63,265 nucleotides of DNA from an uncultured Bacteroides sp. (GTDB lineage Bacteria > Bacteroidota > Bacteroidia > Bacteroidales > Bacteroidaceae): contig CASELH010000007.1 of NCBI GenBank assembly GCA_949288715.1, forward strand, positions 1-63,265. The letters are read 5' to 3'. Positions 48,925 through 57,267 of this stretch are shown piece by piece. Position numbers and translations under genes: made by a program. The stretch's first letter is position 1. Every line of letters begins with the position of its first letter. The notes under the pieces are model-generated. The model ran no database searches. It saw only the letters and a list, made by a program, of their open reading frames with translations, and was not told the DNA's origin.

Positions 48925-49848
48925 ATGGAAATAGGACTAATAGCAGTTGACAGCAAGCATCCCAACTTAGCTTTGATGAAAATATCAAGGTATCACAAGC
49001 AAAAGGGTGATTACGTTGGTTGGTACAACGGCATAAGCCACTACGACAAGGTATATGCCGCCAAGGTATTCACGTTTACGCCTGACTACGGGTATTTCAT
49101 CAATGCCGATAAGGTGGAGAAAGGCGGGACGGGGTACGACCTTCACAAAGTACTGCCTGAAGAAATAGACAGCTTGCAGCCAGACTATTCTATATATACG
49201 CAAATCAACCTAAAGACTGCCTACGGATTCCTTACAAGAGGATGCCCGAACAAGTGCAAGTGGTGTGTCGTGCCGCAGAAAGAGGGGAATATTCACCCGT
49301 ATATGGATGTGGACGATATAGCTATTGACGGGCGCACAGACTTAGTGCTTATGGATAACAACATACTGGCATCGGATTACGGGCTGGGACAGATAGAGAA
49401 GATTGTGGAGCGTAAATATAGGGTGGATTTCAATCAAGCGTTAGACGCGAGGCTGGTAACTGATGATGTGGCTAAATTGCTTGCAAAGGTGCGTTGGTTG
49501 AGCCATATCCGTTTCGGATGCGACACACATAAGCAGGTTGTTGAGTGCGAGAAGGCAATGGCGTTGATTGATTCCTATCGAGATACCCCGATGCACTATC
49601 TTCTGTACACGATAATAATTGGTAATATAGGCGAGTGCTATGAGCGTGTTTCACATTTCCGGGGAAACAATAGAGTGCGCATAGTTGCACAGCCATATAG
49701 GGATTTTAACAATCCAAAGCAAGTGATACCGCAATGGCAGAAGGATATGGCGCATTGGGCTAACAAGCACCAGATTTATGCCTGTTGCGACTTCAAGGAC
49801 TTTGAACCGAGAAAGGGATTTAAGTGTAAACAATACTTTAACGAATGA
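48925..49848 (+). CDS. Phage-encoded radical SAM enzyme
   Basis: A 307-residue protein. The cluster motif CxxxCxxC is in TRGCPNKCKWCVVPQKEG near residue 110. The N-terminal 95 residues precede the barrel and resemble the short Rossmann-like domain of B12-binding radical SAM proteins, but no cobalamin motif is clear. Conserved LVLMDNNILASDYG and IRFGCDTHKQ follow. It is not QueE-like. The substrate is unknown; a nucleotide, tRNA or DNA-base modification would fit a phage (inference). It lies in the small-gene operon. Confidence 0.8.
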   Translation: MEIGLIAVDSKHPNLALMKISRYHKQKGDYVGWYNGISHYDKVYAAKVFTFTPDYGYFINADKVEKGGTGYDLHKVLPEEIDSLQPDYSIYTQINLKTAYGFLTRGCPNKCKWCVVPQKEGNIHPYMDVDDIAIDGRTDLVLMDNNILASDYGLGQIEKIVERKYRVDFNQALDARLVTDDVAKLLAKVRWLSHIRFGCDTHKQVVECEKAMALIDSYRDTPMHYLLYTIIIGNIGECYERVSHFRGNNRVRIVAQPYRDFNNPKQVIPQWQKDMAHWANKHQIYACCDFKDFEPRKGFKCKQYFNE

Positions 49849-49852
49849 AGAT

Positions 49853-50161
49853 ATGAACAGAAAAACGATTGAAAAGGCGGCGCACAAATATGCCGAAAGC
49901 ATACCGCAAAGCGATGAGCGGAAAGAGTACAGCCGTGAGGACTTCATCGCGGGTGTAGAATGGCACATAAACTCCGTGTGGCACCCAACAAATGAACTTC
50001 CCAAATATAGTGGTTATTTAGCCGCATTAATGAATAACGGCCTTATGGAAACTATACATTATACCGTTGGTATTGGATTTTGCAAAACACAATTAAAAGG
50101 ATATGCTTTATGGTCATACGTAGATGACCTTCTTCCCTACAGAAAGGAGGACAAACAATGA
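49853..50161 (+). CDS. Small phage protein, 102 residues
   Basis: Starts with MNRKTIEKAAHKYAESIP and contains FIAGVEWHINSVWHPTNELP, a pattern found in many Bacteroides phage proteins with a DUF551-like tail (VWHPTNELP onwards). It overlaps the next gene by four bases. Confidence 0.65.
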   Translation: MNRKTIEKAAHKYAESIPQSDERKEYSREDFIAGVEWHINSVWHPTNELPKYSGYLAALMNNGLMETIHYTVGIGFCKTQLKGYALWSYVDDLLPYRKEDKQ

Positions 50162-50373
50162 TACAGGAAGTGACGATGTACCAAGCCGTGTGCGACGGAT
50201 GCGGACGCCCATGCGCAGGAATATCAGGCATCGTAGCATGGGAAACTCCCGAATCAGCACGCATCGTGGCTTGGGAATCCGGCTGGATGTCCGTCAACCA
50301 CCGCCTCTACTGCCCCGACTGCGTGGAGTACGACGAAGAAACTGATAGTTACAAACCGAAAAAGAAAGAATGA
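50158..50373 (+). CDS. Zinc-ribbon-like phage protein, 71 residues
   Basis: Two Cys pairs (CDGCGRPC and YCPDCVEYD) frame a central beta region, as in a zinc ribbon. It ends KPKKKE, the same tail as the next gene. No specific family is recognised. Confidence 0.65.
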   Translation: MIQEVTMYQAVCDGCGRPCAGISGIVAWETPESARIVAWESGWMSVNHRLYCPDCVEYDEETDSYKPKKKE

Positions 50374-50374
50374 T

Positions 50375-50929
50375 ATGAAACAGTTAAAAGCCCAAGTATA
50401 TACAGACAGCGACTTTCCCCACCACCTGTTCATCCGCTTCCATAACGGACGGATAGCCTGCGCGAGGCTTATCAGCCGCAGCCTGCACAAGGACAGGGGA
50501 ATCTGGCACTATTACCTGACCAAGAAGAGCGGAGTAAAATGCGCCATTTCCGAGGCGAGGATAGAGTGCGCCATCGAGACGCACCGCGAGATAGCCGACA
50601 TACGCTATATATCCAAGAATAAGGCGTACCGCGCAAAGAAAAACGCCCTTTTGCTCGGCCTTATCCGGGCAAAGAAAGAGCTTGCCGAGGAACACCCGAA
50701 GATAGACATAGACAGGTATATCGACGATGCCTATATCCGCATTCTGGAGAACGGATTCATACCGTCCGACTACACCGAACTGAAAGACTTTATCCTCAAG
50801 AATCTGCTGGCGGTGAAAATCGAGAAGGAGCGCAAGAACATACCCTTTGACGACGTGGCCTACTTTATGTCCGACAGTGAAGAAGAGGAAGATAACCAAG
50901 AAAACGACAAACCGAAAAAGAAAGAATAA
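50375..50929 (+). CDS. Hypothetical phage protein, 184 residues
   Basis: A basic, helical middle (KNALLLGLIRAKKELAEEHP) and an acidic tail (SDSEEEEDNQENDKPKKKE). The N-terminal part is beta-rich (HHLFIRFHNGRIACARLISR). It follows the zinc-ribbon gene by one base. Confidence 0.6.
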   Translation: MKQLKAQVYTDSDFPHHLFIRFHNGRIACARLISRSLHKDRGIWHYYLTKKSGVKCAISEARIECAIETHREIADIRYISKNKAYRAKKNALLLGLIRAKKELAEEHPKIDIDRYIDDAYIRILENGFIPSDYTELKDFILKNLLAVKIEKERKNIPFDDVAYFMSDSEEEEDNQENDKPKKKE

Positions 50930-50930
50930 T

Positions 50931-51323
50931 ATGATTACCGAACAATATGTTTCGTTTGAAACTGCAAAGATGCTGAAAGAAGCGGGATTTGACGTGCCAA
51001 CAAGAGGTCTATGGAGAACAAACCGCACGGGAGAAACAAAATTCGTTGAGTACGACCGCAAGCAGACAACGGATGACCTATCCTTGAACTCATCGGACGG
51101 ATTCCAATACGAATACTTAGCCCCCACGCAGTCCTTGGCCGCGAGATGGCTGCGCGAAGTGCATAACATAGACGTGGTAATCATTCCGAGCGAAGATGGA
51201 GGTTACGCTTATGATATTCTTGTCAGGAAACGACATATCGCATCCAGCATTCCGTTGAAAGAAAGTTATGAAAATGTGTTGGAATATGGATTATTTATGG
51301 CGGTTAAGCTGATTAAAGAGTGA
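50931..51323 (+). CDS. Hypothetical Bacteroides phage protein, 130 residues
   Basis: Begins MITEQYVSFETAKMLKEAGF and contains LAPTQSLAARWLREVHNIDV, a pattern I know from many Bacteroides phage hypotheticals. It is the last gene of the small-gene run; the next gene follows after 68 bases. Confidence 0.65.
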   Translation: MITEQYVSFETAKMLKEAGFDVPTRGLWRTNRTGETKFVEYDRKQTTDDLSLNSSDGFQYEYLAPTQSLAARWLREVHNIDVVIIPSEDGGYAYDILVRKRHIASSIPLKESYENVLEYGLFMAVKLIKE

Positions 51324-51391
51324 ACGAAAATACAGAAACCGGAGATTTTTATATACAAAAATACATTCAAATTATATAATAGACACAGACT

Positions 51392-51754
51392 ATGTACATC
51401 CAACTCAAAAACTCCCCGTCGGCACCGGTGCTCATCAGCCGGCGGTTGTTCAAGGCCATGGACTTCAAGGGGCCGGCGCCTTGGTTTGTCATCGTCACCC
51501 GGATTAAGGGGACGGACGAGTTTGCCCTGGTGCCCGCGGGCAGGGCGGATACCTTCCGCACGCAGTGCTGCATGGTGCTGCCCCAGGGGGGAGGGGACCG
51601 CCGCACGCCGGCATCCTTCCGCTGGACCATCCCGTCCCTGGAGTATTTCCTGGGCGTGACGGGGCTGCGCGTGGTGACGACGAAGATTCTGAAAGTGAAA
51701 CCCTTTGAAGCGGGAGGAGGTAGAAGATGTTTCCGGATACTTTGCAACGGCTGA
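51392..51754 (+). CDS. Hypothetical GC-rich phage protein, 120 residues
   Basis: Beta-rich, with SAPVLISRRLFKAMDFKGPA and a basic core. It overlaps the next gene by 28 bases. No family is recognised. GC content jumps here, at the switch towards the late region. Confidence 0.6.
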   Translation: MYIQLKNSPSAPVLISRRLFKAMDFKGPAPWFVIVTRIKGTDEFALVPAGRADTFRTQCCMVLPQGGGDRRTPASFRWTIPSLEYFLGVTGLRVVTTKILKVKPFEAGGGRRCFRILCNG

Positions 51755-52101
51755 ACCCGGTGAAGGCCGACATCGTGGTGCACCGCTCGGGGCGCATCGA
51801 CATCCGCTCAGGCGCCTCGCTGCGCATGGGGCTGGATGGGGACAGCCGCGTGTCGTTTTTCGTGGACGGCGAGCAGAACCTCTACATCGGCAAGGATCCG
51901 GGCGGACTGCGGCCGGTGTCGCGCCACGGCAGTTCGTTCTTCCGCTTCTACTCCGCCGTGACGGCCCGCAGGATTCTGGCGCTGCCCGACGTGCCCCGGG
52001 GGCTGGCGCGTGCCGGCTTCCGCATCGGCGAGCCGGAGCCGGGGGGAGTAGGGGAGATGTTTCCCGTCATCACCCGGAGGGCCATTGTAAATGAAGAATG
52101 A
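51727..52101 (+). CDS. Hypothetical GC-rich phage protein, 124 residues
   Basis: Basic and beta-rich (VHRSGRIDIRSGASLRMGL, SRVSFFVDGEQNLYIGKDPG). It pairs with the preceding gene, which has similar composition and fold pattern. It is the last rightward gene; an inverted-repeat spacer follows. Confidence 0.6.
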   Translation: MFPDTLQRLNPVKADIVVHRSGRIDIRSGASLRMGLDGDSRVSFFVDGEQNLYIGKDPGGLRPVSRHGSSFFRFYSAVTARRILALPDVPRGLARAGFRIGEPEPGGVGEMFPVITRRAIVNEE

Positions 52102-52222
52102 AGAACGAAGAATCCTTTAAATGAAGAATGAAGAATCGCCGCTGCGCGGCAAAATGAAGAATTTCCGTCAGTCCGGAGGCTGCGCCACAATTCTTCATTC
52201 TTCGTTCTTCATTCTTCATTTT
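52089..52222. repeat. AATGAAGAATGAAGAA inverted-repeat spacer, second copy
   Basis: Several AATGAAGAATGAAGAA units on the left are mirrored by TTCTTCATTCTTCGTTCTTC on the right. The core AGGCTGCGCCAC is the reverse complement of the core in the element at 36.9 kb. A small palindrome CGCCGCTGCGCGGC lies inside. It separates the converging early and late transcription units. Confidence 0.8.
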
Positions 52223-52223
52223 T

Positions 52224-52358
52224 TTACGCGTTTTCCTGCTCGTCTTCCGATTGCAGGGACGCGGCTTCGGCGGAGGCTGCTTCGAGCGCGGCCACCCGGT
52301 CTTCCAGCTCTTCTATCTTGGCGAAGGCGTGGATTTCGTCTCTGATTTTTTCTGCCAT
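52224..52358 (-). CDS. Small acidic helical protein, 44 residues
   Basis: A short amphipathic coiled-coil protein (EELEDRVAALEAASAEAA) with its own ATG; codon use matches the late genes. It is the last gene of the late operon. Confidence 0.5.
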   Translation of the reverse strand: MAEKIRDEIHAFAKIEELEDRVAALEAASAEAASLQSEDEQENA

Positions 52359-52361
52359 GTC

Positions 52362-52486
52362 CTTTAAGTTTTAAGTTTTAAGTGTTAGTGATTAAGTTAA
52401 GTGTTAGGTGTGAGGTATTAGTGATTAAGTAGGAGCGATTGGCATGCCCACTTAATACCTCATCACTAATACCTAATACTTAACCA
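52362..52486. repeat. TTAGTGATTAAG inverted-repeat spacer
   Basis: TAAGTGTTAGGTGTGAGGTATTAG-type repeats on the left face CTTAATACCTCATCACTAAT-type repeats on the right, with a 20-base loop. It overlaps the last codons of the HU-like gene. Confidence 0.7.
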
Positions 52487-52917
52487 AGTTGGTGGTCGCC
52501 GTCGTCCTCGCCGGTGCCGGGGGTGGTGGTGTCTTCTTCCTCTTCGGCCTTGCCGTCGTAGGGCAGCCACTCGATGCCGCTGGGGACGAGGGCGCGGGTG
52601 GGCGTCGAGCCCTTGGTGGCCGCACCTTCGCGGGCGGGGATGAAGCTGACGCGCACGGCTTTGAGCTGCTTCTGGAAGTCGAACTCTTCGCGCGTCTTCA
52701 CGCCCGTGGTGTCCAGCGTGAGGCGGAAGGTGCCGAGGCCTTCCAGCTTTACCGATTTGCCTTGCTCCAGGTAGTCGGCCATCACGCCGGGCAGCTCGGC
52801 CATCACGGCGGCCACGTCGGCGCGGGAGACGGTTGAGATTTTTGCCAGTCGGTCGGCAATCGTCTTGGTGTCGATGGGCTTGCCCACCGTTACGGCTTGG
52901 GGGTAGTACACACCCAA
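52480..52917 (-). CDS. HU-family DNA-binding-like protein, 5' end broken by a stop
   Basis: A 145-residue HU/IHF-like protein: STVSRADVAAVMAELPGVM, GKSVKLEGLGTFRLTLD and VRVSFIPAREG are the HU landmarks. The natural ATG would be at 52950, giving MAFYKE, but codon 7 is TAA and the frame then continues FNERLGVYYPQAV as in intact relatives. The listed start is TTG at 52917. Either the TTG is used, or the stop is read through, or the gene is newly broken. The acidic tail (KAEEEEDTTTPG) is unusual for HU. Confidence 0.7.
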   Translation of the reverse strand: MGVYYPQAVTVGKPIDTKTIADRLAKISTVSRADVAAVMAELPGVMADYLEQGKSVKLEGLGTFRLTLDTTGVKTREEFDFQKQLKAVRVSFIPAREGAATKGSTPTRALVPSGIEWLPYDGKAEEEEDTTTPGTGEDDGDHQLG

Positions 52918-52978
52918 GCGTTCATTGAATTATTCTTTGTAAAAAGCCATAGTTTTTAAGGGTTTTAAGTTGCCCGTG

Positions 52979-53040
52979 ACAAGTGGCTACCTTGTGCCTC
53001 ACAAGTGGCTACCTTGTGCGCCTCAAGTGGCTACCTTGTC
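52979..53040. repeat. 22-bp-period array (phage copy 3)
   Basis: ACAAGTGGCTACCTTGTG occurs at 52979 and 53001, and a near copy at 53023, an exact 22-base period. Each unit is a small palindrome (ACAAG..CTTGT). It lies between the large structural gene and the HU-like gene. Confidence 0.9.
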
Positions 53041-53091
53041 AAAGGCGGGGTTAAACATTCATTTTTTAATTCTCAATTCTCAATTCTCAAT

Positions 53092-55728
53092 TTATCTAAG
53101 TTTGTTTCTCCACTTCCGCGTCAGCCCTACCGATGCCGCGCTGAGCGACTGCCGGGCATCCATCTCCCCCGCCACCAGGAGGCGGAAGTAGCGGTAGGGC
53201 GAGCCTTGCAGGCGGGAGAGGCGGCGGCCCGCGGCGCTGCCTATGGGCACGTAGCGCGCGCCGTCGTGGCTGGCGAAGACGACGACCGCCCCTTCCCTGG
53301 CCGCAAGCTGCCCGCGCAGCAGGACGGCGTTCACCGTCTTCAACGCCACATCGCCAAGTTTAAGCGGACGAGTCAACAACAAGGTCTTTACCTGTCGCGT
53401 GTCGTCAAAGTCTTGCTTAGTGGAAATGTTTATCACCGCTCCGTCGTCCATCTGCACATAGCAACCGGGATAGTCTGTCACTGCCTGCATGATACCTGCC
53501 GTCATCGTGGCCCAGGTGCGGGAGTTCAATGAATAAACCCACGCAATCTTTTTATCAGGTATAAAGAACACCAGCTTCGCGTTGGGGTAGTCGTAGGCCA
53601 CGCGGCACAGTTGGAAGAAGTCCTTCGCCGCCCCCATCTGCCCCAGCTCCTCCGTCAGCCCCTCTTTGGAGAGAATGTCACTGAGCCGCTCCACGGTTTG
53701 TGGGGAGAACGACGGCCCGTCCAGCTCGGCCGAGAGCATGTCCACCCGGCTGCCGTCGGCCACCATCACGCCCTTGTCGGACACGAAGACTACCGCCCCG
53801 TCGGTCTGCGTGATGCTCTGCGGGTTGCTGCACACGTCGCGGCTGATGGGCTGGCGCACGGAGTACAGCCCCTCCTGGGACACCTCCATGGCCCAGATGC
53901 CGTCCGTGGCAAAGACCAGCAGGGGGAATTGCCCGAACTGCCCTTGGCTCAGTGCCCGCGTGGTGCTGGAGATGCCCGTTATCTGGCCCGTGCCCACGGT
54001 GTTGATGCCGCCCAGGGGGAAGTAGAAGGGGTTGGCTGCCTGGGAGGTGTAGATTTTGTTGGGCTCGCGTATGGTGTCGTCCGTCCCGGTGGGCAGGTCG
54101 GGCTGCGTGTCGCTGAAGGCTATGTAGCCCCGGGTGTAGTAGTAAGCCCCGTTCAGTCCGGTGTGCTCGGTCAGTGTCAGGTCGGCCCACTGCTTCACGC
54201 TGTCCCTCTCGCGCTCTATCACCATGCGGTAGGCGTTCGGGTTGGGGTAGTACACCCACCAGGCCAGCTCGCCTAATGTGCTCGGCTCGCTCTGGGCCTG
54301 CACCGTGCTCAGTCCGGACTTTATGAATACCGTGGCGCGGTAGCTGTAGAGCGTGGCCTCGTCCGATTGCTCCGGGGCGTCGACGTAGGTCACCAGCTGC
54401 TTCACCGGCGGCACGAACGGCTTGCGCCCCACGTTGCTCAGGTTCAGGCGGCTGTTGTACACAAAGGCGCTCCCGGCCGAAAGCACGTCGTGCGAGCAGT
54501 AGTCGTCGGGCAGCGTCTCCTGCGTGCCCAGGTTTTGCAGCACGTTGCCGTCTATGTCCAGGTAGCCTTTCTCCTCCACCTCGTCGGGGGCTATGGACTT
54601 CACCTTCCAGAACACCGACGTGCCCTTCACCCGCTCGGCAAACGCCTCGTCGCCCAGGCGGGGCGGGAACACGACCGGTATGGCGCCCGACACCGGACTG
54701 CCCGTGTAGGCATGGACCCCCTCCGGGCTCAGCGTCAGGTATCCGCCGCCGAAGTCGTAGCGCAGGTTTGTTTGCCCCGGCGCCGCGCCGTAGGACAATG
54801 ACCAACCCCGGGGCGTGTCCACCAGCTCCTGTATGGGGTCGGACACGAAGATGTCCACCCCCAGTATGATGTCCTTCCACTCGCCCAGTGCCTCGATGAC
54901 TTCCCGGCTGGCCCAGTAGTGCATCGTGGCCGAGTAGAACTTTACCGTCGCCTTGAAGCTTTTCAGCACGCCCCCTCCGCTTTCCTCCGTGCGGTCGAAA
55001 ATAGGCATGGCCGGGAAGCGGCGCGTGTTGGGCAGCATCAGCACGGGGGGCGACTGCATGGTGTATCCGCTTATCGTGTTGTAGGCATACCTCACGAGGA
55101 AGGGGTGGACAAACCGTCCCTCGTCCTTCGCGTCGCTCACCATCTTGTTTATTGTGCCGATGACCTGGCTGTATATCTGCTCCGACGATTCGTCCGGAAT
55201 CACCACGATGGCATCGGGCCCGTACTGGTTGAAGTCTATTTCGTTGGTCGAGAAGTCCACCGCTATTTCAGCCTCGTTCTCCTCCCCCTCCAGGCCGAAG
55301 TTCATGCCCAGCTCCGGCAGCTTGTTGCCCAGATACTTGTAGTCGTCGTCCTTGAACAGAATGTAGTGTATGCTGTCCGCTGCCAGCACGATGATGGTGT
55401 TTCCTATGGATTGTATCTGATTGATTTCGGTGTCCGTGCCGATGTCGTAGGCGAAGCCGTAGTCCGTCCGCACGCCGTCGTCCATCCGGAAGGCCTTCAG
55501 CAGCCCGGCGGAGGTGGTGTAGAGGTAGTTCTTGTATCCGGACAACGAATGCACGTACACCAGCCTCTCGCCTTCCGCCATGCTGAACTGCGCCCGGGGC
55601 AGCACGATGGGGCGCATGGCCCCGTTCTGCTGGATGAGGTTGTGCGACAGGCTCAGCTCCCCGTCCCTGCAGTCCAGGTCGGAGGTGGCTTGCGTGATGC
55701 CGGTGTAGGTGATGTTCAGTTCTTCCAC
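53092..55728 (-). CDS. Large phage structural protein (tail/stabilization type)
   Basis: An 878-residue beta-rich protein without signal peptide or membrane helix. Repeated blade-like segments (LVYVHSLSGYKNYLYTTSAG, LLVFATDGIWAMEVSQEG, AVVFVSDKGVMVADGSRV) suggest a beta-propeller. Similar proteins in Bacteroides tailed phages are annotated as tail or head-tail stabilization proteins; this is position-based and not certain. It is a late gene, upstream of the HU-like gene. Confidence 0.65.
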   Translation of the reverse strand: MEELNITYTGITQATSDLDCRDGELSLSHNLIQQNGAMRPIVLPRAQFSMAEGERLVYVHSLSGYKNYLYTTSAGLLKAFRMDDGVRTDYGFAYDIGTDTEINQIQSIGNTIIVLAADSIHYILFKDDDYKYLGNKLPELGMNFGLEGEENEAEIAVDFSTNEIDFNQYGPDAIVVIPDESSEQIYSQVIGTINKMVSDAKDEGRFVHPFLVRYAYNTISGYTMQSPPVLMLPNTRRFPAMPIFDRTEESGGGVLKSFKATVKFYSATMHYWASREVIEALGEWKDIILGVDIFVSDPIQELVDTPRGWSLSYGAAPGQTNLRYDFGGGYLTLSPEGVHAYTGSPVSGAIPVVFPPRLGDEAFAERVKGTSVFWKVKSIAPDEVEEKGYLDIDGNVLQNLGTQETLPDDYCSHDVLSAGSAFVYNSRLNLSNVGRKPFVPPVKQLVTYVDAPEQSDEATLYSYRATVFIKSGLSTVQAQSEPSTLGELAWWVYYPNPNAYRMVIERERDSVKQWADLTLTEHTGLNGAYYYTRGYIAFSDTQPDLPTGTDDTIREPNKIYTSQAANPFYFPLGGINTVGTGQITGISSTTRALSQGQFGQFPLLVFATDGIWAMEVSQEGLYSVRQPISRDVCSNPQSITQTDGAVVFVSDKGVMVADGSRVDMLSAELDGPSFSPQTVERLSDILSKEGLTEELGQMGAAKDFFQLCRVAYDYPNAKLVFFIPDKKIAWVYSLNSRTWATMTAGIMQAVTDYPGCYVQMDDGAVINISTKQDFDDTRQVKTLLLTRPLKLGDVALKTVNAVLLRGQLAAREGAVVVFASHDGARYVPIGSAAGRRLSRLQGSPYRYFRLLVAGEMDARQSLSAASVGLTRKWRNKLR

Positions 55729-55730
55729 GT

Positions 55731-55790
55731 CAGTAGTAGTGTTTAGTGTTTAGTGATTAGTGGTTAGTGCGCATTAATCACTAATCACTA
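55731..55790. repeat. TTAGTG inverted-repeat spacer
   Basis: GTTTAGTGATTAGTGGTTAGTG faces ATTAATCACTAATCACTA with an eight-base loop. It separates the large structural gene from the 165-residue gene. Confidence 0.7.
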
Positions 55791-55803
55791 CCTCGTTAAT
55801 CGT

Positions 55804-56301
55804 TCAGTAAAGTTTGTTGGCCGGTCGGCGGACGGGGGCGGTGCGCAGCTCCAGCACATGCTTGATGCGCTCCAGCTCGTTGTCGGCGCGGACCAGGTAT
55901 TGCGCCGCCTCTTGCGGGGCGGTCTTCTCGAAGATGGCATACAGGCAGTAGTCCACCACATGGGCGTGCATCAGCTGGGTCAGCGTGGTGGTGGCTCCGT
56001 AGTTCCAATGGCCCGGCATGCGCAGCACCAGCACGCAGTCGCCTTCGGGGCTTTCCAGGCGGTTGTCGTCCAGCAGGCGGCCGGTGGTGAGGTAGCGGGC
56101 GCACTGTTGGCGCAGGTTGGCCAGCCCCAGTGCCATGGCGCGGGCCACGACGTAGCGGTCTGCCCCTTCTTCCGGCGTCTGCACGTCGGCGGCCAGTTCT
56201 TCCTGCCCGGGGGTGGAGAGCCTGCGGCCGGTGAGGTGGGCGGCGCTCGTCACGTCGGCCATTACCTCACCACGGTTCAATACAATGGTCACATCCTTCA
56301 T
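55804..56301 (-). CDS. Hypothetical late phage protein, 165 residues
   Basis: Mixed alpha/beta, with ADRYVVARAMALGLANLRQQ and NYGATTTLTQLMHAHVVDYC. It overlaps the upstream 174-residue gene by 35 bases. No family is recognised; the position suggests a head-tail or tail-completion part. Confidence 0.6.
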   Translation of the reverse strand: MKDVTIVLNRGEVMADVTSAAHLTGRRLSTPGQEELAADVQTPEEGADRYVVARAMALGLANLRQQCARYLTTGRLLDDNRLESPEGDCVLVLRMPGHWNYGATTTLTQLMHAHVVDYCLYAIFEKTAPQEAAQYLVRADNELERIKHVLELRTAPVRRPANKLY

Positions 56302-56791
56302 ATTGCGTCAATGTTAATCGGTCATTTCCTTTGCGTGTCATGCCTCGCACCGGCTCCGTGCGGTAGGCCAACTTCAGGCGGAGGGCTTCGGCGTAGGCCT
56401 TGGCTTCGTCGGCATACTTGGGGGCGCGGTCGGCGGCCTGCACGGACAGCCATCCGGCCAATACGTGGGAGGCCATCATCATCTTCAGGTCGGTGGCGAT
56501 GCTGCCCATGAGCGAGCGGTCGAATCGGCGGGGCAGGTGCAGGGACAGCGTCAGCCTTTCGTTGGGGTTGTGCCCGTATAGCTGATGTTCCGCCGTTTCG
56601 CCCCGCAGGTAGCGTTTCAGCAGCTGCACGGCCATCGAGCAGGCTTCTATCCAGTACGTGTCCAGGAATCCGCCTTCGTACTGCGTGGCCCACAGCCGCT
56701 CGAAGTCGTCGGGCAGGGTAGAGGCTTCCAGCGAAGAGCGCTTCTCCACCTCCTTGAACACTTCTCGTTTTTCGATAGACAGGGTTTCCAT
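56267..56791 (-). CDS. Hypothetical late phage protein, 174 residues
   Basis: Helical, with LPDDFERLWATQYEGGFLDT, and similar in general pattern to the 165-residue neighbour (both contain MxLxLHLPRR/VLVLRMPGHW-type strands). ATG 56791 is preferred. It is the first gene after the toxin-antitoxin pair and has no clear own promoter. Confidence 0.6.
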   Translation of the reverse strand: METLSIEKREVFKEVEKRSSLEASTLPDDFERLWATQYEGGFLDTYWIEACSMAVQLLKRYLRGETAEHQLYGHNPNERLTLSLHLPRRFDRSLMGSIATDLKMMMASHVLAGWLSVQAADRAPKYADEAKAYAEALRLKLAYRTEPVRGMTRKGNDRLTLTQYEGCDHCIEPW

Positions 56792-56875
56792 GCGTCGTTC
56801 TTTTTCCGGCAAAGTAGGGGAAAACGGGGCGGGGGGCGGCTATATTTTATGCCAATTGGCAAGTACATGTAACAA

Positions 56876-56906
56876 CAAAAAAGGAGGACGTGCCTGCGTC
56901 CTCCTT
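56876..56906 (-). terminator. Rho-independent terminator of the HigBA-type pair
   Basis: On the minus strand AAGGAGGACG / CGTCCTCCTT with a six-base loop is followed by a T run, 25 bases after the antitoxin stop. Confidence 0.85.
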
Positions 56907-56930
56907 CATTGTGTTTCCAGCTTTGTGCTC

Positions 56931-57263
56931 TTACCATAAAGCTACCTTTCCGCCTGTCCCCAAATCAAGAGAGGCGGAGCCAAATCCCAAAGCCTTGAAA
57001 ACTTTGCTCATGGTAGGGAGCGTTATTATACACTTGCCGCTTTCAAGTTTGGATATTTGCGACTTCTTTACACCTACTTTAGCCCCTAACTCCTCCTGTG
57101 TGAGGTTTTGTTTGAGCCTTTCAGCCTTGATAGCCTCTCCGACAAAGTAAGCTTGTATGTCTTCTTTGAGCTGTGCTTCCATCGCGTCACGTTCTGGAGT
57201 GCCTATTGGCCCCCAAAGCTCATCTTTCATGTCGTCCGCTGGTGTGAAATTCATTTTTGCCAT
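56931..57263 (-). CDS. XRE antitoxin (HigA-like)
   Basis: A 110-residue protein with a C-terminal helix-turn-helix (RLKQNLTQEELGAKVGVKKS, residues 50-70) and an N-terminal acidic helix. It starts four bases after the toxin gene, the toxin-first order typical of HigBA. It should neutralise the toxin and repress the shared promoter. Confidence 0.85.
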   Translation of the reverse strand: MAKMNFTPADDMKDELWGPIGTPERDAMEAQLKEDIQAYFVGEAIKAERLKQNLTQEELGAKVGVKKSQISKLESGKCIITLPTMSKVFKALGFGSASLDLGTGGKVALW

Positions 57264-57267
57264 ACCT

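Noticed and set aside
49778-49852. Longer N-terminus for the 102-residue gene at 49853
   Set aside because: The extra 25 codons lie wholly inside the radical SAM gene; the ATG at 49853 gives the familiar start pattern.
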